Part shown: positions 1-11,493 of the stretch, one piece after another
Numbering within the stretch: the first letter of the stretch is position 1
Layout: the number at the start of each line of letters is the position of its first letter
From: Anarhynchus alexandrinus
Taxonomy: Eukaryota > Chordata > Aves > Charadriiformes > Charadriidae
Direction: 5' to 3'
Assembly (NCBI GenBank): GCA_008711295.1
Contig: VUYV01000046.1
Location: 3,673,569 to 3,737,568 of the forward strand
Length of the DNA: 64,000 nucleotides
Notes under the pieces: generated by a model
Seen by the model: the letters and a program-made list of their open reading frames with translations, nothing else
Told to the model about the DNA's origin: nothing
The model's database searches: none
Program-made: the position numbers and the translations under genes

Positions 1-2290
1 TGTATAGGTTTCCACTACCACCAACTTGTAGAAACAACATTGTTCTTTAGGACAAAAAAAAAAAAAAAGAACCAAGAATACTCAGTCCAGTACAAATTCA
101 TGTTCCTAATAATGAAGGTAGGTGAGTTTCATTTGGTCAAATTCTGGATTTCTCTGGAACTGTCTCTCCTGGGTGGCTTAATTTGTAGGAGTGACACTGG
201 GAATATGATGTGCTCTCTGCTCTCTGATGTGCTACTGGGTGCAACTGGTTCAAGAAACCTGTTCTGGTTGCCCGAAACCCCAGAAGTTGTTTAATAAAAT
301 CAATGGACCTATTTCCTACCTGCAGGTTACCTCTGACATCAAGGTTGGAAATGGCAACTTTTAAAAATGAATTTTCTCTGTAATATTGCTAACTCTCATT
401 AACACAGGAATGAAAACACACACCCATGTCATCGCAGGTTCCTGAGTGGACTCTTTGGGACTTGGCACTTCTCGTCTTCTGGACAATAGGCAGCGTGGGG
501 GCAGAGCTGCTTTGTAACCACTGACTTTGTGAGTCACAAGTGGGTCTGAATCCCACATTTAACTTGACTTTATAATTTCATGAGTTGTTTTTGATAAAGG
601 TAGAAGCAAACATCCACAATATTGGTTGAAATTTGCATTTTCTCTCTTTCTCTCTGGAGTAGAACTAAATGATTGCTCTTTGTTCCCTGTGTCCAGCAAG
701 AAGAAATAAATAAATACATCAAATGAACAGATGGTTTTTCTCTTCCTGAAGCTGCTGGGTGTCTCATGCCTGAGGCATGTAAGCTCTGCTTGTCCAGCTT
801 ACTGTGCTTCTGTGGAAGATAGCTCTAAGGACCTCTCGGAGTATTTTATATGAGCCTCATTACAACAGTATCAAAGTGCATGACAGTCATAAATGGATTT
901 ATCTCTACAATACTGTGATAATTAGAGAACTAATCTTTTGTAGATGAAGATCCAAAGCACGGAAAATTGCTATGACAGAGCAGTGGGTTCGATTTCAGCT
1001 CGCAGCCCATACAGCAAACCATCTTTCTCTGGGGTGCTGGTGTATCTTCATCATCCGACCTGAGCTAACTCTGCCCACGCTGGAGCACGGCAGAGTGCAA
1101 GGCAGGTGTAAAAGCAGAACTGTTTAATGCCATTGGCTCAGGTTTCTGCTCGTATCCATCATCTCGGGTGACACACTCTCGCAGGAGCAGAGCTATCAAA
1201 CCTGGAGCTGATTTGCATTTTGCTAGCTTTCAGTGAAAGCAAAATTAAAGCCAGATGTTTCTACCTGCCTGAGCACATGCTCTTGGCACAGACAGATTTG
1301 CCAGGCAACATCTGATATTCCCAGGGATTAACCTATTAGACTCACTTTAACATTAAAACCTCTTCACTGAAGAGGAGTTTCAATTGAGATGTGTATTGTG
1401 TTTCTCCCCATGTGTTCTGTGTAGCGAGCTAAATAATTCAAAGTATAGAGAGCCTTAAAATTATCCACTTTGGTTCTTTATAAGTGTTTCTATCTTTCTG
1501 GGTTAATTGTTCTTGGGCAGTCAAGGGAGATGATGGCACATTTATCAATAATTAGAGGTGCGTGTCTTTCTGTCTGCAGGTGAAAAAGGGCAAATATCCT
1601 GCATATGAAATATCGTGGAAAACAGCAGAAAAGGAAAACGTTATGTGCATGATCAGCTTCAGGAATTAAACTCTGGTACGTATAGACCAATAGAGATCGT
1701 AAAGCATTATTTGAAATAGCACTTTTCATATGTTATTTTCAATATAAAATAACAAAAATCCTAAATAATGCTGTATTTTTCCAAGTTTATGGCAGCTTTT
1801 AATAACATAATAAATGCATAAGGCAAGAATATTAAGTAAAGCCTTACAGTTGAAAATTAATAAAGCACAAATTTAAGGGTTTTTGTCAACTGAGAGGAGA
1901 GTCATATTAAATCACCACTTTCAGTTTCTTCTTTTGCACAGCAATTTGCAGTTTTGAAAGATAAGTATTCATTCTATAGATATTCCTTAATTTCTAATGT
2001 ACAAAGAAGCTCTTTCCCACGCACATACAATTTTTGTTTGTTCATTATACTCCTCTTTTTTGTTATACCATGGCTGTTCAGGATAAAGATAGATGATGCT
2101 AAACCAAAAAACAAAACAAAACAAAAAAACCCAAACCCCGAAACCAAACCACTTTAGTCTTGGGTAAGTTGCAAAACTCGCACATCACTTTTATTGCATC
2201 ACTTATTATCTGTAATAATATTGCATTATTACAAACGTATCAGACCCTAAATATCTATCCGTGCCATATTTTCTGTACTTTGCTGTTGTG
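1..2290. other. Non-coding AT-rich stretch, no gene seen
   Basis: No frame here looks like a gene; the open frames are short and have no recognisable domain. An A15 homopolymer lies at 54-68. Two POU-octamer words (ATTTGCAT) are at 631-638 and 1211-1218, and a 17-base hairpin is at 1359-1375. A weak MIR-like echo may lie near 945-1010 (words resembling the MIR core followed by a B-box-like GGTTCGATTTC), but it is too decayed to call. The 2101-2150 block is a low-complexity A-rich tract with CCC interruptions. The rest looks like unique intergenic or intronic DNA. Confidence 0.6.
2101..2150. repeat. A-rich low-complexity tract with C runs
   Basis: The tract is almost only A and C, built of A4-A7 runs broken by single C, CCC and CCCC. 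Similar A(n)CCC(C)AACC tracts recur at about 17240-17277, 18477-18496 and 47669-47692, and in complement near 43855-43879 and 55840-55860. Tracts of this kind are common in bird introns. They may be decayed poly-A tails or simple-sequence drift; no associated retrocopy is visible here. Confidence 0.6.
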
Positions 2291-2295
2291 GTTTG

Positions 2296-2425
2296 GAAGT
2301 TGAACGGGTACGACGCCGTTGTGTTGTGGTTCCCAGCGTGAAGGTCGAGGGCCTGCGGCAGCAGGAGAGACTTTGATTGTGAACTTGCAAAGTGGCAATG
2401 CTGCCTCCCGGTGGCTTCCTCTGGC
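2296..2425. other. CpG-enriched patch in AT-rich DNA
   Basis: CpG dinucleotides are clustered here (for example the run GGGTACGACGCCGTT at about 2306-2320, then further CGs to about 2420), while the flanking kilobase is CpG-poor. It is too short to be a classic CpG island. An AATAAA word follows near 2471. Possible readings are a small regulatory element, the remnant of an unrecognised GC-rich repeat, or chance. No frame here looks coding. Confidence 0.3.
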
Positions 2426-2429
2426 CTTC

Positions 2430-4389
2430 ATTCTCGGTGCCTTTACATTGTAAAGCGGGTTTTTGGCTGAAATAAATCATGTTGTTTTTATTGTGTTTTG
2501 AACGCTAAATGTGCACAAGTACGTACCCTCCTTTTTTGTGTACAATGAGACACTGCTGCATCCATATGTGCGTTTGCAGAGTGGTTTTTCTGATTTTTTT
2601 CCATGTGATTATTCTACTACAGTTGCAGCAATTGAGACTCAGGCTGAAAACCTCAACACATTGTTTTTCTTCTTATTCTGGCTTAGCAAGATTATTTAGG
2701 AAGGTGCACAAAGCGTTATGTTCCTGTCCTGGTTTGAGGACAAAGTCAAATTTGGATCCAGAGCAATTTCTTTTTGCAGCATACTGAGCAATCTAATTGC
2801 TAGCAACTTCTCATCATTTTGCAGAATGTAAGCTTTATTCATGATTTAATGAGTCTGTATCCTTCAACTTAATTGTATGCATTAGCTTTTTTTGTGTTGC
2901 TTATGGCTTTCCAAGAACACCCAGGTCCACTTGACCTGCCTGCACAAAGACTACACACTCACTCAGAGATGACTGTGTTCAAAAGCTGCAACTCGCTGTT
3001 AAAAGCAGGGTCAGCCTTTCCAAAGTTTTGGGTGCTCATTCTCTCCTGCAACTCCCACTGACACATTCATGGCCGGCTGCTTTTTTAACACTTTGTGTAC
3101 TAAGTAGCTGAAAATCTTAAAATGGGATCAAATTGTAGACAGATGTGACATACAGATGTGTATATGAAGAGACTCGTAGCTACGAATGTGCACAGGACAC
3201 AATTAGTGTGTAGGAGAACTTTCTTTGTAACCCCCAGAGAGTGAGATCTTGGAAATTTAAAACTGACACTGCTGTTTCAGGGCATTTCCAAGAGCTCGTC
3301 CGAGAGGCTGTCGGCTCTGCCCGCCGCGTGTTGGCTGGGAAACGTAAAGCTTTACAAAGGGCGATACAGAAGTCTCTGCTAACCGTTTCCCTTAGTACTA
3401 AATGTGGGAAGGAGGAGGAAAGGACCTTAAATGATCAATTGTGCAACAATTTGCAAATGTCCTTGGTTTTAATGTTTCATTTAAAAACAATGCACTTCCA
3501 TTTTGTCAAGCTATAGCCACTGTTTATGGAGGCATGCTGTATTAATTCAAGCAGTGATATAAAACCAGTTGAGATGGTTATGCCCTTTTCCATGTATTTT
3601 ATTCAATTATATGTGAATTACAAAGCCTAATTAAATGTCTGTTTTACTGAATGTAAAACAATTCTTTTTTTAAAGGTGAAGTAAACAAGAAAACTAAATT
3701 AACTGTGTGAACTTAATAGTATGGCTGTATAGTTAATTTTGAATTTTTATATTAATATTTTTGTTTGCTGTTGAAATAACAATGTTTTTCAGTTTGGAGG
3801 TGTAGTTTTGGAGGTTGCTTTGTGGTTTTTTTTTCCATTTTTCACCTGAGGACTGTGCTTCTGATTTCATCTGGCCACATGAGAGCAGCTGCGCTGGGTG
3901 CTCCAGGCCCTGTGAAAGTTACAGCCTACATTTTTGAAGATAATTACTGATTTTAGGTAACCATTTTAAGCACAGAAGCCTAAAACTCAAGGCCGCTATG
4001 CATCCATATATTCTTGGCTGCACCTTCTGTTTCTGAGTGGAATTCTGGGTGGAATTCTGTCCAAAAGAAAAAAAAAAAAAGAACGTGACCAAGCCCTTGT
4101 GTCCTCCAATTAGCAGAGATTTGCAGAGGCAAGCAGAGATGTTGTAGGTTGGCTGGCATGTCTCATGTTGGGTTTCAGAACCTGAAGAGCCCAGAAGGGC
4201 TGGTGACTTTTGTATGTATGACTCCTGACCATACATCAACTGGTAATTATGGATTTAGACATAGCATTAAAGACAGGAAAAAATGTAAGCTAGCATGAAT
4301 CTGTATCAGCAGCCATCTCAGTGGAAGATGAGAGTTACCAGCATAGAAATATAGGACTCCTCAACTGTTTGCACTGTTTTGTCTACACG
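2430..4389. other. Non-coding stretch, no gene seen
   Basis: Mainly unique AT-rich sequence. A small CpG-bearing segment sits at about 3295-3350. A short tandem duplication of GTGGAATTCTGG lies at about 4035-4058 and is followed by a poly-A run near 4067-4080. No domain, RNA gene or assignable repeat was recognised. Confidence 0.55.
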
Positions 4390-4912
4390 GACAGTCCAGG
4401 TGTTGACCAGCTCAGGGGCCCTCAGCACAGGAAAGACATGCACCTGTTGGAGCAGGTCCAGAGGAGGCCATGAACATGATCAGAGGGCTGGAGCACCTCT
4501 CCTATGAGGACAGGCTGAGAGAGTTGGGGTTGTTCAGCCTGGAGAAGAGAACGCTCCAGGGAGACCTTATAGCAGCTTTCCAGTATCTGAAGGGCGCCTA
4601 CAAGAAAGATGGAAAGGGACTTTTTACAAGTGCATGTAGTGATAGGACGAGGGGTAATGGCTTCAAAATGGAAGACGGTAGATTTAGATCAGATATTAGG
4701 AAGTTTTTCACTATGAGGGTGGTGAGGCACTGGAACAAATTGCCCAGGGATGTGGTGGATGCCCCATCCCTGGAAGTGTTCAAGGACGGGTTGGAAGGGA
4801 CTTCGAGCAACCTGGTCTAGTGGGAGGTGTCCCTGCCCACGGCAGGGAGGTTGGAACTAGATGATCTTTAAGTTCCCTTCCAACCTAAACCATTCTATGA
4901 TTCTGTGATTCT
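4390..4912 (+). mobile_element. CR1 LINE, 5'-truncated copy, plus strand
   Basis: This is the 3' portion of a CR1 non-LTR retrotransposon. The left part matches the CR1 segment encoding the end of the reverse transcriptase (words such as CCTGTTGGAGCAGGTCCAG). The right end carries the short CR1 3'UTR and terminates in the diagnostic microsatellite-like tail (ATTCTATGATTCTGTGATTCT). Heavy 5' truncation and absence of target-site duplication are normal for this clade. The left boundary is approximate because similarity fades. The copy is not autonomous. Confidence 0.93.
4470..4820 (+). pseudogene. CR1 ORF2 C-terminal remnant
   Basis: An open frame of 116 codons encodes the carboxy tail of the CR1 ORF2 polyprotein (endonuclease plus reverse transcriptase). 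Visible CR1 landmarks are the [20 protein letters not shown] block at the start, then [12 protein letters not shown], then [12 protein letters not shown], then the [14 protein letters not shown] block, ending SNLV-stop. The catalytic reverse-transcriptase domain lies upstream and is missing, so the fragment cannot function. The apparent start Met is simply an internal Met. The frame is intact over this stretch, which suggests a fairly young insertion. Confidence 0.9.
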
Positions 4913-5032
4913 CATATTGCCATGGAGAACTATTTGTTGCATTTTATTTCACTGGAGCAATCCCCAGTGATGCCTTTCCCGCAGTGTTAAAAACCCACAG
5001 TTACATAATGATATTTATTTCATGTTCTTCAG

Positions 5033-5199
5033 CATACGAGTGCCTGCCACGAGGCCTGATTCGCAGCTGCTCTCTGTACTCGGCTTGCTGCGTGCCGTGT
5101 TTGTGCAGTGCTGGTGTAAAACATGATGGTGAGAGTTGTTTTTTCCAACTCCACTTTGCAGAAAAAGAGGAAGGGAGAAACAGGCTCACCATTCGCCAG
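5033..5199 (+). other. Candidate exon (unconfirmed), CpG-enriched
   Basis: A 167-base segment has a plausible acceptor (pyrimidine-leaning ATTTCATGTTCTTCAG ending at 5032) and a good donor (CGCCAG followed by GTAATC at 5200). One plus frame is open across the whole segment and continues beyond it. It encodes a Cys-rich N half (SLYSACCVPCLCSAG) and a charged C half (FAEKEEGRNRLTIRQ). CpGs are more frequent than in the flanks. No family was recognised. It could be a real exon, a non-coding RNA exon or a chance combination. Confidence 0.25.
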
Positions 5200-8195
5200 G
5201 TAATCAAAGCAATGAGGTTCCAGGTTTTCTTGTTATTATTGAAGCAGCATTTACAAAAAAAAAAAGCCACAAAATTCATGTCCACCAGCCTCTTTCTACG
5301 TTTTTATTTGTGTGATTTCCTATTGCATTATTTCGTCTCATAGGATTGCTTTTTTCACTCCACAAGGAGGTTTCCTTGCTAGTTGAATTCCTTGGGAAAG
5401 GAGAAGCAGTCCTTGTCATAGCAGCAACTTTTTCTTTGTTAGACACTTTGTCTCTCTTGCACATTCAATTCACTAGTGCCTTGCGGTAAAGAACATATTG
5501 CCTGACAAGATAGCGCTGTTTAATAAGTGGTTAAATCTTTCTGTGTTCCCGATAACTTGGCTTTGAGGGAGGTGGAATGAGGATATTAAAAGCTTTCAGT
5601 TACAGACATGCGCTGGAAGGACAATCTTGACACTGTACTTTGGGAGCACATAAAGGTTAAGTGTAAGAGGGATGTTGTGCGTTAGTGATTACACAATTCT
5701 GTTTGTGCAGGAAAGCATTCTGTATCTTCTAATAATCTTTCTCAGGCATGCCTGCCTAACTTTTAGGTTTTGGCAAACTCTTAGTTTAGAGCAAATTACT
5801 TTTTTTTTTTTTTTGCAAAAGCGGCCAGTCCAGGTAAATTACGAATTTTTCCCCTTTTTACTTTACAACATCTGAGCCTCTAAGGCAGTATTTGGTTGCA
5901 ATCCTCTTCTCCTCCTGGCTCAAAAGCTTTGTAGAATTGCTGTTATCAGTTTTCTGTCCTGTGCCCATATAATTGAACAGCAGGGATGCTGCAGCCCAGA
6001 ATCCAGAACCTACAATGACTGTGCCCGTTCATGATGTCTATGACATATTGTCTGGAGCACAGCAGAATTCCGGTAAGCATCTTGGGTTAAGAAAGATACA
6101 TGCTGTAACTAAAGCAATATTCTGTTGAAGAGACTGCTATAAGTAAGAATCTCGTGTGCTAAAAGTTTTCCTTTCTAAGCAGTTCTAAATTAATTTATGA
6201 CACTGAGATGGTCTGTGAGTGCTTGCTATGGCTTTCGGGGAGCTGGTTGCTCACATGCTTTAGTCTAGATTTTTTTCTTCATCTGCTGCTCCATGTGTCT
6301 CTATTCTCTTTGCAAATGACAGCTCTGAAATGTGCAAAAGTGCCTGAATGGCAAGAAAAGAATCTAGCTGCTGGTGGAAAGAACAGACACTATATCGGAG
6401 CAAAGAAGAACTACTCTTAAGGTGCTGCTCCCAGAGCTGTCATTTTCCAGAGAAAAAAGCTGTCCCATGCAGGCAGGCATGAGGCAGACGGGCAGTGTGT
6501 GCAGAGGATGATGGTGAAGAGGGATTCACGGGAACGGGCAGTATTTCCAGTGAGAAGGAACCGTTTAACATGGCAACCTAGCTTAGACAACACGAGTCGA
6601 CAACAAGGAAGCACAAGAGTAGAAAAAGAGACAAGAATCAGAGTGTGACAAAGCATATTCAAAGGAGCAGAGAAAGAGGGATGAACAGATGGATGCAGTA
6701 TCATTTTTTACACAAAAAAAAGGAAGCGAACTGTAGTGTTACTTTGAAGACGTATCTATGAATGCATATGTATGTGTAAATATTTACTTATACATACACA
6801 TACTTAAATATAAAATGCACACATTTTCTTAATAATATCTATATGAACAACTGCTGCTGCTATAAAATGATTCTCATGTTCTTACAGCATAGTTTGAAAA
6901 AGTTTATGAGCCCCTTTGCTAGGAGAGATAAGAGAGCTTCTATACTTCTCAGCAGAGGGAATATTCTGTAGCATTTTGATACCATTACCTTATTCTAGTT
7001 CCTCTGTAATTCTGTGAAGTGTATGTAGAGACTTGCATAATTCAAGTGTATGAGTTAATAAATTACAGTTAGAGTATATCCAGTTACCATAATTGCTCTT
7101 AAATAATTAAACAAAGCAATCTTAAATAGGATACTGCTACACCGCACTAACTAGAAAGGTGTCATCAGAGTTACTAAAAACCGATCCTTTAAGGTCCCAT
7201 TCCAATGTGTACGTAGAGTACAATTAGTGGCTGCTTCGTGGGTCTAAAGGAATGGAGTATAAATCAAAGGCACAGACTGCTTGTAGGGAATCGAGTGGAA
7301 TTTAATGACGAGAATTGTGTGGGTTATGGAAAATGTGGTTCGGTCACTGACGGTGTGTCGGATGAACTGCCTAGCCTTGGGGTGACTCAGCTGACCTGCC
7401 TGTAGGATGGCTGTAGCCACCTTCCAGGTCACCGCAGGAATTAATGCTTATAAAGTTCTTTCACACTCTTCAAAGAGGACACTACTTTTTAAATCAACAT
7501 CTGGAATAAAGATGTTATTGGAAGACAGTGGTGTATATTGACCATGCTTCAATCAGGCCTTGAAGTCCTGATGAAAGCAGAAAGCAATGGTCTCGTAATT
7601 AGTTCCACTAACATCTGACAATTTACTTACCTAAGTGAAGGATACACGATTAGTCCTTTGTTAGGACTCTTGCAGGAGCTAAATTTGTACTTGCTAGCAA
7701 TGAGGTAGTAATGGGCTGATTGATCCTTTGTGCAGACCTAAGTGAAAATTTTAAACCCCAGAAGTCTAAAACAAAGGAAAAGGAACATTTTTTAAAAAAT
7801 ATTCTCATCAAATTCTCACGTACATAAAAAAAAAAGAACAGAGATATACTTATAGTTCTTTCCCATGGAAAACTAGAGATACTGTCTGAAAACTGAGGAA
7901 GGGCTACAGAGCATATCAACAAAAACTCTGTGGAAGAACTTTACTCAAAGGCTTTTTACTGTCTGTGGTATTTCAGATGTTCTCACCGCAGGTGGGCCAT
8001 ATATTGTGTTACTTTCTTTGAGAAATTGCAGGAAAGCAGCTGGTGAAATACAAGGTATCATCCAACCCTTGTTCCACATACAGTAAAGCAGACCAGTAAT
8101 GTAGGTTTCTATGATTTATCGATGAAGAGCCAAACCATGTACTGGAGTTGCCTCCAGACAACTCACTCAGTGCTCTTTTAATAGTAATAAATGAG
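5200..8195. other. Non-coding stretch, simple repeats only
   Basis: No gene was recognised. There is an A11 run at 5255-5265 and a T15 run at 5800-5814. An alternating purine-pyrimidine imperfect palindrome lies at 6764-6812. The words at about 7180-7200 faintly resemble a CR1 3'UTR (CCTTTAAGGTCCC) but lack the terminal microsatellite, so no element was called. Confidence 0.55.
6764..6812. repeat. AT-rich imperfect palindrome (TATGTATGTG type)
   Basis: Two arms of alternating TATGTATGTG/CACATACATA character flank the centre TAAATATTTA. The structure could form a hairpin or cruciform. It is low-complexity, so it may be a decayed TATG microsatellite with its inverted counterpart and not a selected element. 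Confidence 0.45.
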
Positions 8196-8236
8196 ATTTA
8201 TATAGTGCCTTTCATCCCCCAAAGCATTTTACGAAC
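8196..8236. repeat. Ancient interspersed-repeat relic (low confidence)
   Basis: The words TTATATAGTGCCTTTCATCC and AAAGCATTTTACGAACT follow the order of a widespread ancient vertebrate repeat core ('tatagcgcctttcat... caaagcgctttacaaa'). I recall this core from several old SINE or DNA-element families but cannot name the family reliably. Only about 40 bases remain recognisable. Confidence 0.35.
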
Positions 8237-11200
8237 TCCCTTTTTGAGAGAAAATACGAGGCCCATGAAGAACACATGACCACTGCTTGGGCAAGAAACA
8301 ATTGTCTGGCGAAATATGCAATACCGTTATACAACAGTTTGGGACAGGCAGAGAAGGACAAAGGTGTCAAAACAGAATGGCAGATAGTATATAATTAGAT
8401 ACATTTTAAATAAATGCCAGTTATCTAAGTACCCTGGTACCAGAGTCTAGCCATTGTACTGCAGGACTTCACTTCCCTTAGGAAAGACTTTTGTATTTTT
8501 TTAACTTATAATGTGAAATCAATCCAACACTGAGCATTGAAATACTTTCCTATGTGTGCAGCTGCAACGAGAATGTATTTTTATCACTGGTAGTTCCACT
8601 ATCATAGCATCCAAAATATATCAGGTGCTGTTCAGTTGCTGTAGATATAGTTCTGGTACTAAAAAAAAAAAATAAATCACAGGACAAGAAAAAAAGAAAG
8701 CGAGGGATGTACAAGAAATTGCAAGAGGTGCTATTGCCGCTTGCTCTGCTCCTTCTTTCACACTTTATGTTTGTCTTGATCATCAAGCCTGATTTGCCAT
8801 TCTCATTTTCAAAGAAGCTGCTTTTCTGCTTCGTGTCACCTGGGAGGTTGTTTTCACCTTTATCTCAATCAACGAGAGTAGAAGGCGTGTATGCAGTCTA
8901 CAGTCGGATTGGGTCCAAATCTGATTTAACTTGCATACCGTGTACATCAGTGAGGCTCTGTGAAGTATAAAGCAGGACAGAATTTGACATGCTGTTTTGT
9001 TTGTTTGTTTGTTTTTAATAAATACTCTGAATGTGTCGGAGCAGGCTGCGATATTTTTTAATTCCTTTCCTTGCCCTTTTGAGTCTTCAGAAGCCCTGGA
9101 GGGAATGCCTCTGGGAATCGTATATTTACAGACAAGGGAAGAGAGGTTTATCGAGTAGTGAAAATATCATCTTGTTTTGTTGCTGTATTTTCCACTTTTA
9201 TTCTGAGAGATTAACCTGTACAAGAAAAGCACTTTAATGGAATGTAACTGCTCTATGAAGAGGGCCTGAAGAGATATCTATGCAGTATTTATATGCTGTC
9301 TCAATTACCACTGCAAAATAGTTTGATGATTCAGCAAGGGGCCTTAACAGTATCTTCAATAATTCTTTCCCGTTTTGGTCTCTGAAGAAGAACCGAATCT
9401 ATACTATTGCTTGGTCTTTTATTCCCTTTAGGTCACACATTTCAGTACAGAAAGTACGTACGTAATCTTCTGTGAGCTGGAAATGCGGATGAACCAGGCA
9501 GCGAGGCTGAGCTGAATGGAAAGCCAAGAGCTGGTAACAAGGCAAACTGCTCTCCACAAAATACTTTGAGGTAAACGTGCCTGGTTCCCAGTTACATTAA
9601 AAAAAATAATGGTTGGGAATATACCCCTTAAAAGAACACACACAGCGCGCTCAACAGAAATGCAGTGCAGCAAAGGAAATGTTTTGCTTCAAATTGTTGG
9701 TGTAGTTACCATGAAAAGCAAATGTATAAATTTTCATTGTCTCCAAAGGCAAAAGCCCGGGAGTTAAGGCAAGTGAAGAAACCAAGAGCAGAAGTCGGAG
9801 AGAACTGGTGCATAGCACCGGTGCAGGAGATGCTGTAAAGAAGAATATTTTTGAGCAGTATCAGAAAGCACATCGGGGGAGTCGGTAGCAAGCGTCAGTC
9901 GCTCAGGAATACGCGACGAGCTGTTGTTAAGAATATTGTGACAAGTTATATGGAGCACCAAGGGATACTCCAGACTTTATCAAGAGTGAGGCGATCATTC
10001 CCACCGCCATAAAAGTATCTTGGCAGGCAAAGACTATAAATGTAATAAAAGAGGGGGGTGGGGGGAAATGCTGTCTGTGCCCATAAAAGAGGACAGTGAT
10101 TGTGTGGTTATAGTGCTTCATAAAATCCTTCAAGTTAGCAGGAAGGGAAGAAATTGGGCGAAAAGATGAGTACAAAGCAACCCATTATATTTTTTGCTGG
10201 AAGCTGGTAGGGTGGATGAGGGAAAATACCACTGGATCCTGAGTCTGATTTTATACCTTTCTATAAACAGCAGCTACCGGCCGCTGTCGCCGACAGGACT
10301 CAGCAAGACGGACCTCGTCTCTAAGTCAGTATGGATATGTTTTGCATTTCTAGCTAAAATAAAGGATAGTACTACGACTGAGAGAAGCAAAATTATTTCA
10401 TTAATTAAGTACCTACGGTGTTTTTACACAGCCATAGACAAAGAGCCGTACAAAGGGCAGGGTGGAAGCTGTGAATGAGGTGACAACTCATTTCTGGCTT
10501 TTTTTTTTTTTCTCTCCGGAAAGCTGTGCCAAAAAAGAACAAGCAACACAGCTGCTTTTCTTGATAGGATTCAATAATTGTCCAAATTGTTTTTGCATAA
10601 AAACTTTCTTCTTACAGGTTTCTGTTCTGACCTAAATGATCACATTCATAGCTAGCAAATGAGTGATATAACCAATTGTTGAAAAAAAGCCAGTCCTGTC
10701 AGTTCACAAGAAATACAGTCCTTTACTTCCTCCTCATTTTCTTGAAAAACTCTTTGAGACTGAAATATTAAGTTCAATATATCTTGTACACATCCTAAAC
10801 ACTAACTGAGGCAGTGCTGAAAGATTTGTGGTTTACCCTAATTTATTCAGGCTTTATTCTGCTTCTGTAAGACAAGACATGGTAACGGGTAAAGATTCAG
10901 GCTTGAAAATACATGCCTTTGGAACAGGAGATTTCAGTTGTTTAGATATAGCAGTTAATGAGAGCTGTGATAGCTCTCTGGAGATACATAAAAGACTACT
11001 AATGACTGGTTCATTTATAAGTGATGAAGATCTCTCAAGATCAAAATCCTTCAAAAAATACAATAAATAGAGAGCTGTGAACTTGTGGAGATCTTGACAG
11101 TGGTACACTGTCATTGTCACCCCACTGGTGAGATTTCTTTAATGCTCAACTTTTAATGGAATTATTTTTCACTTGCAACATCTTGCAAGACATTTAATTT

Positions 11201-11372
11201 ACCTTTCTTCTTCTGCTTTGCATCTCTGCTTTGCAGAGCCCAGTGGTTTATGGCTACCATATGTCAACATTTTCTCAGTCATATCTTTTCTCTGCTTGAA
11301 AGTTTAGTTTAAATGGAATTAGAAGATTTGGGGCAATTCTGTGCAACTGCAATGTGTTCAGTGTCCCTGCAG
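8237..11372. other. Non-coding stretch, no gene seen
   Basis: A (TTTG)n microsatellite is at 8994-9016. A purine tract with two G6 runs separated by one T lies at 10053-10065. A CpG cluster lies at about 10257-10310 (CTACCGGCCGCTGTCGCCGAC). Scattered CpGs also occur at about 9450-9990. None of the small frames shows a recognisable domain. Confidence 0.55.
8994..9016. repeat. (TTTG)n microsatellite
   Basis: About four TTTG units followed by T5. It is adjacent to AATAAATA, but no retroelement body was recognised beside it. Confidence 0.8.
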
Positions 11373-11493
11373 ACGCAGGAGGACTCACAGCCTCCGCTCG
11401 TTGGATGGTTGGCCCATTTGGGAAATTTCAGAATCGTGCAACCATAGATCAGCTGGACAACATCTGTGCAGCAGGTCTTACCCTTGCCAAAAG
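11373..11493 (+). other. Candidate exon (unconfirmed)
   Basis: A 121-base segment lies between an acceptor-like GTGTCCCTGCAG (ending 11372) and a good donor AAAAG followed by GTCAGT (11494). Two plus frames are open through it. The frame starting at 11375 gives a peptide with protein-like composition, including SARWMVGPFGKF and ATIDQLDNICAAG. No family was recognised. Lack of homology from memory and the weak pyrimidine tract keep confidence low. Confidence 0.25.

Noticed and set aside
530..565. tRNA B-box-like GGGTCTGAATCCCAC
   Set aside because: No matching A box or cloverleaf arms around it; at most a SINE echo.
945..1010. MIR-like words and GGTTCGATTTC
   Set aside because: Only scattered similarity to MIR in broken order; kept out of the feature list.
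3919..4239. 106-codon minus frame
   Set aside because: Contains poly-Phe from a homopolymer and a tandem duplication; no domain.
7150..7210. CR1 3'UTR-like words (CCTTTAAGGTCCC)
   Set aside because: Too short and without the terminal ATTCTATG microsatellite.
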